Positions 57,363-64,000 of a stretch of 64,000 nucleotides of DNA are shown piece by piece. Below the pieces are notes generated by a model, which was not told where the DNA came from, searched no databases, and saw nothing but the letters and a program-made list of their open reading frames with translations. Position 1 is the first letter of the stretch. Each line of letters begins with the position of its first letter. Both the position numbers and the translations under genes were made by a program. The DNA is from Haberlea rhodopensis (taxonomy: Eukaryota > Streptophyta > Magnoliopsida > Lamiales > Gesneriaceae). The stretch covers positions 248,001-312,000 of the forward strand of contig CAJQUN010000060.1 in the NCBI GenBank assembly GCA_907163345.1, given 5' to 3'.

Positions 57363-57844
57363 CCAATGCTACTGGTAGTCGAAATCTGCCATATCGTTAA
57401 ACAAGTGCAACACACTGTCTTCATCTCTATTAAACAGGGGACTACCCATTCTTCTGTTTCCACATCCTATAGAAAAATTAAACGAAAAGCGTATTTTGAA
57501 AAGTCATAATACATGAACTTGTTCGCCAAAACCGTTGAATCTCGCACAAGCTGCATAGAACGATTCTGACTATTGTTGGGCGAAGCTTGTGAAGTCCTAT
57601 TGATGAATCATCTCCAAGTACCTTACAAGAAAAACAACATTAAAAGAAATAAAAATGATCGAAACTAATAAAAATAAATAATTATATACAAAATAAATGT
57701 AAGGCCCCGATATTTGATATAATATTAATTAAATATAATTTGAGAATTTATTAATAATTAATTTGTAATTAAGTAACTAGAAGTGAAATGGACAATATGA
57801 ATGCAAACATACAATTTAATCGGAACATGACATATTTTTGAAAT
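57363..57844. other. Unassigned DNA between D and E
   Basis: First about 140 bases continue the minus-strand coding-like remnant from 41453-41667. From 57698 TGTAAGGCCCCGATATTTG looks like the start of an LTR of another family, cut after 147 bases by E. The rest is AT-rich with nothing recognised. Confidence 0.4.
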
Positions 57845-58205
57845 TGTGATGTCCGAAAATTATTGGTGATAATCCCGGAGTGGTAATGATCCTTAATGGA
57901 TTTTAATTGTGGCAATTATGAGTTAATTGCGGTGTTGGGACTCCCGAGGATTTTAAATCTGGTATTTGGGTCGTTCGATCCAAGGGTTGAGATTGTATTC
58001 TCATCGCGGTGTTAAACCTTGGAATTGGGCTTTTGGTGGGATCCGGGGTCTAGGGTGCTTTGTGTTGGGGCTGGTAATGGAAATTGAGATTTGAAAGGTA
58101 TTTATTGAACATATGATTTTTAATGATTCATAATGTATTTGTGGAGGACTCGGGATTTTGGAGCCTTGGTACTACATATACCAAGTGGAGTCGGTTTTCA
58201 GGCAT
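57845..58205 (+). repeat. Truncated 5' LTR of element E
   Basis: First about 360 bases match 28373-28735 and 58957-59320. The right edge is approximate. Confidence 0.8.
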
Positions 58206-58956
58206 TATCTCCCCTGAGGAGGGATCGTGTGTTTTGGAACCATGGTAGTTCTTGTCGAATAATTCGATAGCCTCCCTGTTTTAGGATTGTTGGATCCAAT
58301 GATAAATGAGGGATGGCCGGGATTCGGATTTGTTTAGTGTCATGGTTGACACGTGTGTAGGAATGCAATTGATTGTCTTGCATGTCCCCTGTGGAACTTG
58401 AGACCTTGTGGAGTCTCGATAGTGTGTTTTGGACCAAGATGGGATTTCTTGGAACATCTTGTTATAGACATCTGTGGTGATGTGTATTATGTGGATCAGT
58501 GACCGTGGGTAACCCGATCCGGGTTGCAAGTGGTGCAACTACTCCTTTGGAGGAGATGGACTGGGAAACGAACACAGGATTTTTCTGTGAGTATACTGTT
58601 GTATACTAGTGGTCCCCATCATGACGATGCGTGTCAAGCATTGTGGGCAAGTGGTGAATATCACGGAGTGATATCTATGTCAGAACCAAGGGAGATTTGG
58701 TTGATTTGTAGTCGTGGTGGACTGACTGCTGGGACGATACACATCGAGGTACGTTGTCATCTTTCGGGTTTGTGTTGGTTTTGGCGTTTGCTCTATTTTA
58801 GGGCTTGGTGCGAGACTGGTATTCTCGCAGTTGTTAATTCGATTCTAATGTGGTCCAGAATCGGGGTCATGGCTTTGTTTGTTTGTGTAGTCCTGGTGTT
58901 ACGTGGAGTACACAGGTGTAATTTCGAGGACGAAATTTTTTTTAGTGGGGGATAAT
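58206..58956 (+). other. Remaining internal region and PPT of element E
   Basis: Similar to the 3' internal part of B, e.g. CTGAGGAGGGAT near 58212 and AATTTCGAGGACGAAAT near 58919. PPT TTTAGTGGGGGATAAT at 58941-58956. A 143-codon frame here (58524-58955) is probably decayed pol, not a gene. Confidence 0.7.
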
Positions 58957-61363
58957 TGTGATGTCCGGGGATTAATTGTGTAAATCATGGTGTGGTATAA
59001 TCCTTGATGGATTTTTAATTGTGGCAATTAGGAATTAATTGCGGTTTTGGGTCTCCCGAGGTTGTTAAATCGGGCATTTGGGACCGTTGGATCCAAAGGT
59101 TGAGATTGTATTCTCAATTTGGTGGAAAACCTTTGAGTTGGGTTTTTAGTGGGACTTGGGGCCCCGGGTGCCTTATGTTGGGGCCAGTATGGGGATGTGA
59201 TGTTGGAGAGAGAGTTTTTGAACAGATGATTTTTAATGAATCATGATATATTTGTGGAGGTATTGGTATTTTGGAGCATTTTTGCTATATCTACCAGTTG
59301 GACTCGAGATTTCCGTCATTTTAGCACGGAACCTCCCTCTCTCTTCTCTCAAACCCTCCCCCACCTTTTCCCTCTCTTGCTCTTGGAAGCAAATCGTTGG
59401 GGGCTCGTCTTGGGAGCCCGATTTCTTGAAGATAATCAGGTATTCATCTTCCCCTCGTCATTGTCTTCGATTTGATAGTAGTATTATAGTTTTTGGTTAA
59501 GTTTTTGGTGGGTTATGAATTTGGGGATTTTTTGGGTTAAAGATCCAAGTTGAGTTTTTAGAGTTTTTATTGGCTTTAATGTTGTATTTGAGGTGTTGAG
59601 GTTGTATGGGATGTTGGTTTGGAGTTTGGGTGTGAAAAACACCATTGAAGCTCGAAATTTACGGAATCCCGCAGGTCGCGATCGATCGCGGCTTGGCGCC
59701 GATCGATCGCGACATGTTTCTGTTTTGGGAAGGCGATTAGCAGTAGCGGCGATCGATCGCGAAAAGTGGGCGATCGATCGCGAGGGTCTCGGCGATCGAT
59801 CGCGAGATGTGGCGATCGATCGCGGCATGTTTTTTTTCGGGCAGTAGGATGTGGCGACCGATCGCGGCTTGGCGCCGATCGATCGCGGCACTGTTCCCTT
59901 TGTTTTTTCAAAATTTTGGAATCGAAGTTTAAAGGGCCCGTTTCCGAGGCAATGTCTACACTCCAAGGGGAATGCTATACTTTTAAAATGCATTGGTTTG
60001 AACCAACGTTTAATAAAATAGGATTCTCGGTTGAGTTGTTGGCAATCTTTTCAACATATAAATGATATATTTTGGGTATTATGCATGCTTAGCCGAGGGG
60101 CTTTTATTTTGAGTAATCGTCATGGATTGACGGTATGATTGGGAGCTATGAACGTGCTTGGGCACGTGGTTGCATGCTTATGTTTGATTGTGAATTATTT
60201 TTGTTTTAGCACATACTTCTTGAGGAAGGGGACTCAAGCAAGGTTTGGATGGACTGCGGAGACTTAAGGTACGTATGACGTACGAGCATAGCATATTATA
60301 ATGTTGCAACTGTAAAATGCATGGTATATATGCATGGTAAATGATAGTTGTGTCAAATGGTTATACATGGGAACCATACGGTGCCGCTTTTGAGCGAGCA
60401 ATGATTTGGGATGCTGTCGCCGTTGAGCGACCATCGGTTATGACGCCGGTAGTGTTGAGCGTGCGCGGGGTTTAGAATGCCGCTATTGTGGAGCGAGCAA
60501 TGAAATAGGAATATGGGATCATTGAATTGATTTATGTGATATTTATGATCTTTTAATATAATGATTTTACCATATTGATTATGGAACTGACATAACATAA
60601 CGGTATTAGTTAATCTATGTGATGATTAACTGGCTTTGGCAATTTGATGAGTTTGGTTATTTTGAGAACAGGGACAATACAGGGGATCCCGGATGAGGGT
60701 GTTACCATCCAGGGAGTATCATTTAAATTATGGCATTTACATTCTGTAAATTATGAATTGCAATGTTATGATTATTGGATTGGTGGTATTGGTATGCTCA
60801 CCCCGTGTGGGGGCTGTCTCTGTTGGGGCAGGTGTTACAGGTGTAGCAGCAGCTTTGGACTTGAGCTCGGGCTGTTAATTTGAGGTACTTTCAGGATCGA
60901 GGTACCAGAGCTGGAGGGATAGGCGCTCAGATCCAGAGTTGAGATCGAGTTGCGCTTGGGAGATGCTTCCAGGATTGAAGCACCAATAACGGTATCCGAT
61001 AAAGTGTTTTATACATGAGATACACGCGTGTTCATTGGGTACTCTTATGTGAGTACATTTTACGTTTATATGGAATGTATAAATGGGCTACGGCTCTTCT
61101 CTATTCATTTATGGTTTGCATGCAATTAAATATGGAATTGCTAAATGAACTAAGAGCAAGTTAGTGTATTATGAGGGTGCATGTTATATGAATAATCTTG
61201 GTTGGGGGAATTTGAATATTATGTGGATTGAATGCAAGAAATTTTCCGGATAGCATATGGTGTTGCACTTGCATATGATTTTCCCCATGATAGCCTGGTT
61301 ATATGCACTAATGGTATGGCTTAATACACTAATAACGGGTTAAGGGCACGGGGGGTCCTTACA
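58957..61363 (+). repeat. 3' LTR of element E
   Basis: TGTGATGTCC...GGTCCTTACA, 2407 bp. Intron-1-like 59440-60209 (CAG|GTATTC...TTTTAG|CACA), mini-exon 60210-60268, donor AAG|GTACGT at 60269, GCTCACCCCGTGTGGGGG near 60797. GATCGATC cluster 59677-59888. Confidence 0.92.
59677..59888. repeat. GATCGATC cluster in E LTR
   Basis: Seven GATCGATCGCG copies plus GACCGATCGCG within about 210 bases: the densest cluster with this flank. Confidence 0.92.
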
Positions 61364-62899
61364 CAATCACTAGTCTGTTATAACAGTGATTTTAATGCAC
61401 CTCGCTTGTCTTGAACGTGACACTAATACCCCTCGCTTCGACATACCAGCGGCATTGAATAACCTCACTCATAAATGTGACATGCGACATTCACCCTCGC
61501 TTCACATTTTAGCGGCAAATATTCTTTTCTCGCAACGATATGACAGCAGCAAGTATTCTATCATCGCTTCAAGTGACAGCGGCAAAGCATTTAAAATCAT
61601 CAATAGAATATAACCATGACTCATGGGATATGCACCAAGTATCCAACATATACATATATGCAACATCAATGCATAATTCAACATGTATTGCATCCATAAT
61701 GCACAATCCGATATATACTTACATCCACAATGCACAATCCAAAGTATATAAAATACATGTTACTGTTTGGGTGCCCGTACGTCTCTCTACGTACATTTCC
61801 AAAATATGAAATGTTGCAGGACTTTATCCACTGCGTTTTGCTACCTAGGACGGTTCTACACAAGCGTCAATATTAGAAGCCAATTCATAGTCCAATATCA
61901 AATTCCCATCAAAAATTCATATTTTTCAACATTTCAAGCCTCTCGATCGATCGGCACTTCAAGCTCGATCGATCAGCACTTCAAGCTCGATCGATCGGGA
62001 GATGATAGTTTTTGGTGCCCAAAACGCTGCCTCACTCGATCGATCGAGGTGACCTCACGATCGATCGAGCCATGCATTATCCTTCCAAAAATTTCCTCTG
62101 TCATGCGCGATCGATCTGAGGAAGCTTCTCGATCTATCGAGCAACTCTGTAAACGCGAGAAACCACCATTTTTGAGCACATCATACTTGCTAACACATAA
62201 TACACCAAAAGCCATCAAACCTCATCAATTCAATACACCTTAAACATCATTATACTACCATGAAACTATACAACCACAAATTTCAACAAGAACACTAACA
62301 TATGCCATTTACACTCAACATAAACTCAAACTCCACACACAAAACTCCACACATACATTATCACAATCAAGCACACAAGATGCTTACCACTTTGGCTCCA
62401 ATTCTTAGCAAGATTTTAGCATCACAAGCTTGGAATCCCTTCCTGTTTTTCCTCTCTTTTTGATCGAAAATGTGGGGAGGGAAATGGGTTGAGTGTTGGC
62501 CAATAAAGAGTGATGGTGAAGGGGTTTGGGCATGCATTAGTTAATGATTTAATTGTGTGGTGGTAGCATGGCATGATAAAGTTTATTTTTTGTTCCGGTA
62601 TTTAGCATGATGTATTAAAATATCCCTACTTGATATTTTATAGCATTTTCAAAAAATGCACCATAACTTCAATTACACATGCTTTACCAAATAATTAGCA
62701 CCCACCCCATATAAACCATGTCATAACTCAATTTCCCAACATGCATCACATGCACCCTAAAATACATTACGAGGTCATGCCCACCGCATGACTAAGCATT
62801 TCACCATAATTATTAATTCAACACCAAATTAATTAATACCATAATCATCACATAAACATTATTCATGCTCAAATGCATATAATTATTTCAGGGATATCA
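61364..62899 (-). repeat. Truncated LTR of element F (C/D-like family)
   Basis: Minus-strand LTR whose start (GATATCCCTGAAATAATT) is at 62899 and whose end is missing, cut at the E boundary. Shows TATAAAAT at 62635-62642, GATCGATC cluster with TC...GA flanks (61944-62142), mini-exon-like AACCGTCCTAGG (near 61850), GTACGTAGAGAGACGTACGG (near 61775) and AGCGG/CGCTT repeats (61430-61580). Confidence 0.82.
61944..62142. repeat. TCGATCGATCGA cluster in F LTR
   Basis: CTCGATCGATCG and TCGATCGATCGAGG copies: outer bases are TC...GA rather than GC...GC or CC...GG. Confidence 0.88.
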
Positions 62900-63097
62900 T
62901 TCCCCTACTTATAAGATTTCGCCCTCGAAATCGGCATGCACTTACCAATACGAAACAAAACATAAATTACATACCAAAAAATAGTTTCGGATAGTGCTGC
63001 ATCATATGTTGCTCCATCTCCCACGTGGCCTCCTCGACACCCCTGCGGTCTCACTGAACTTTGATCATAGATATCACCTTGTTCCGAAGTCTGCTGA
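62900..63097 (-). pseudogene. pol: 3' end of element F pol (chromodomain), cut
   Basis: After the PPT-like minus-strand CTTATAAGTAGGGGAA, the minus strand encodes the chromodomain-like end seen in element C (FRNKV-, IKVQ, a stop, then RRGVEEATWEMEQ). It is cut at 63097 by an Athila LTR. Too short to be functional. Confidence 0.8.
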
Positions 63098-64000
63098 TGT
63101 GACTAGAAATAGACACATCTATTGCGTTTAATTGTCTACGATTTGGTAGGTTTTGATGGATAATTTGATACGTATGCTACCTAATCGTGTATTTGTGTAA
63201 TTGTAGGTACAATCGAAGAAAACGAGCTAAAAATGATGTGTAAAGACCAAGAAAAGACATGGACATGACAAGGACTCAAAATTGATCAAGAAAAGGGCAA
63301 AAACGTAATTTTGATGGCGATCGATCGCATGAAAGAGGCAATCGATCGCCTATGGACAGAAACTTTTGCATCAAATTTAAAGAAGCAGCGATCGATCGTC
63401 ATATTCTCAGCGATCGATCGCCTGAAGCTACTGGAGGGAAGCGCTCGATCGCCACTTTATAGTGATCGATCGCCTCAAGCATTTGGCCGAAAAAAATAAA
63501 TAAGCGATCGAGCGCCACATTCATAGCGATCGATCGCCGAAGAGTCCGAGAATTTGAAAAGTGGGTCTTTTACCATGTTTAAAAGATTGTAACCTAAATT
63601 TTAGCCTCTAGGACCCCATAACTCGATTTACCACCTCTTCTCAGAGAGAATTTCGAATTTTTAGACTAAGTTAGGTTTTGAGAATAATTTTCTTTCAAGT
63701 TTTGTCAAGAACAACGCGAAGAACGGAACCGGAATCGACAAGCCGGAATCGTGATTCGTTTTAGTAATTTCTTTCCCTTTGTTTATTTAATGTTTCGAAT
63801 AATATTTTGTTGATTTTAGATTCAATTATGCTAGGCTAAACTCTTAGATTCTTGGTTTAAGGGATACTTGCTTTTGGAAATGAATCTCTTGTGAGAATTT
63901 TGATTTGTTTTGTGAATTTAATTTCGATTTCAATTCTGTTTCTTGGTATCGATTTCAATGATTATTGTGTTTGTTTATTAGATTGATCACCTAGTATTCA
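63098..64000 (+). repeat. Second Athila-type LTR, runs off the window
   Basis: TGTGACTAGAAATAG start; aligns with 16886-17790 with many differences. It is not possible to say whether it is a solo LTR or the 5' LTR of another element. GATCGATC cluster at 63317-63532. Confidence 0.87.
63317..63532. repeat. GATCGATC cluster in second Athila LTR
   Basis: About eight GCGATCGATCGC or near copies, better preserved than in 17105-17330. Confidence 0.88.

Larger units (their letters stand above)
57845..61363 (+). mobile_element. Element E: internally deleted H-type element
   Basis: 5' LTR truncated at about 58205 (TGTGATGTCC start, up to just past the TATA region), fused to the last 0.75 kb of the internal region (similar to B 24597-25563), PPT, and a full 3' LTR. 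PBS and most of the interior are gone. Flanks GAAAT and CAATC do not match, so one side was rearranged after insertion. Confidence 0.82.

Noticed and set aside
58524..58955. 143-codon frame as a gene
   Set aside because: Matches decayed 3' internal sequence of element B, runs into the PPT, starts without ATG and has no domain.
59593..59847. 84-codon frame rich in DRSR/AIDR repeats
   Set aside because: Translation of the GATCGATC cluster; the same Ile-Asp-Arg or Asp-Arg-Ser pattern appears in all clusters.
28373..61363. H and E as the two ends of one element
   Set aside because: E has its own LTR start at 57845, and the DNA between H and E (41453-41667, 57363-57844) is unrelated to the H/B interior.

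Overview
The window is a nest of plant LTR retrotransposons, and I recognise no host gene, rRNA, tRNA or CRISPR array in it. Two Ty3/gypsy lineages are present: an Athila-type element, and several families whose gag-pol matches the Tekay/Del chromovirus layout (CCHC knuckle, DTGA protease, FIDD reverse transcriptase, RNase H, integrase, C-terminal chromodomain-like segment). PBS type, PPTs, LTR sizes of about 2-2.6 kb, AT-rich background and deep nesting indicate a flowering plant with a large repeat-rich genome. The species cannot be told from this window.

Layout. (1) 1-18331: an Athila-type gag-protease element without RT or integrase, broken by a solo LTR (1181-3515), a decayed minus-strand Tekay element 'G' (3901-12152) and another solo LTR (12595-14548). 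(2) 18877-28220: element 'B', flanked by TSD TATCA, with 2657-bp LTRs that differ by one base where I compared them and no intact coding capacity (a LARD-like non-autonomous element). (3) 28373-41452: the 5' part of element 'H', related to B, into which intact element 'C' (31490-40958, minus strand, TSD GATAT) is inserted. C has one uninterrupted gag-pol frame of 1517 codons and is the best candidate for an autonomous copy. (4) 41668-57362: element 'D' (TSD CCAAT), an older Tekay copy with stops and frameshifts, itself hit by three solo LTRs (44255-46231, 47582-49633, 49813-52238), each with a perfect 5-bp TSD. (5) 57845-61363: internally deleted element 'E'. (6) 61364-63097: remnant 'F' of a minus-strand Tekay element. 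(7) 63098-64000: start of a second Athila LTR.

The notable biology lies inside the LTRs. The Tekay-type LTRs share a leader that looks like two spliceosomal introns around a mini-exon (59-64 nt in most). The solo LTR at 47582-49633 lacks exactly the first of these introns, as expected if a spliced RNA was reverse transcribed and integrated. The first intron, and also the Athila LTRs, usually carries clusters of the palindrome GCGATCGATCGC, whose outer bases change in complementary pairs between families. The second intron or the internal region carries arrays of short hairpins in which the loop is constant and the stem arms co-vary. These features recur in different families and are not explained by coding, PBS, PPT or TATA functions.

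B, H and E have a Tekay-like PBS, PPT and leader but no proteins, so they probably move using proteins from autonomous relatives such as C. Inference from nesting and decay: D and G are old; B and C are very recent.
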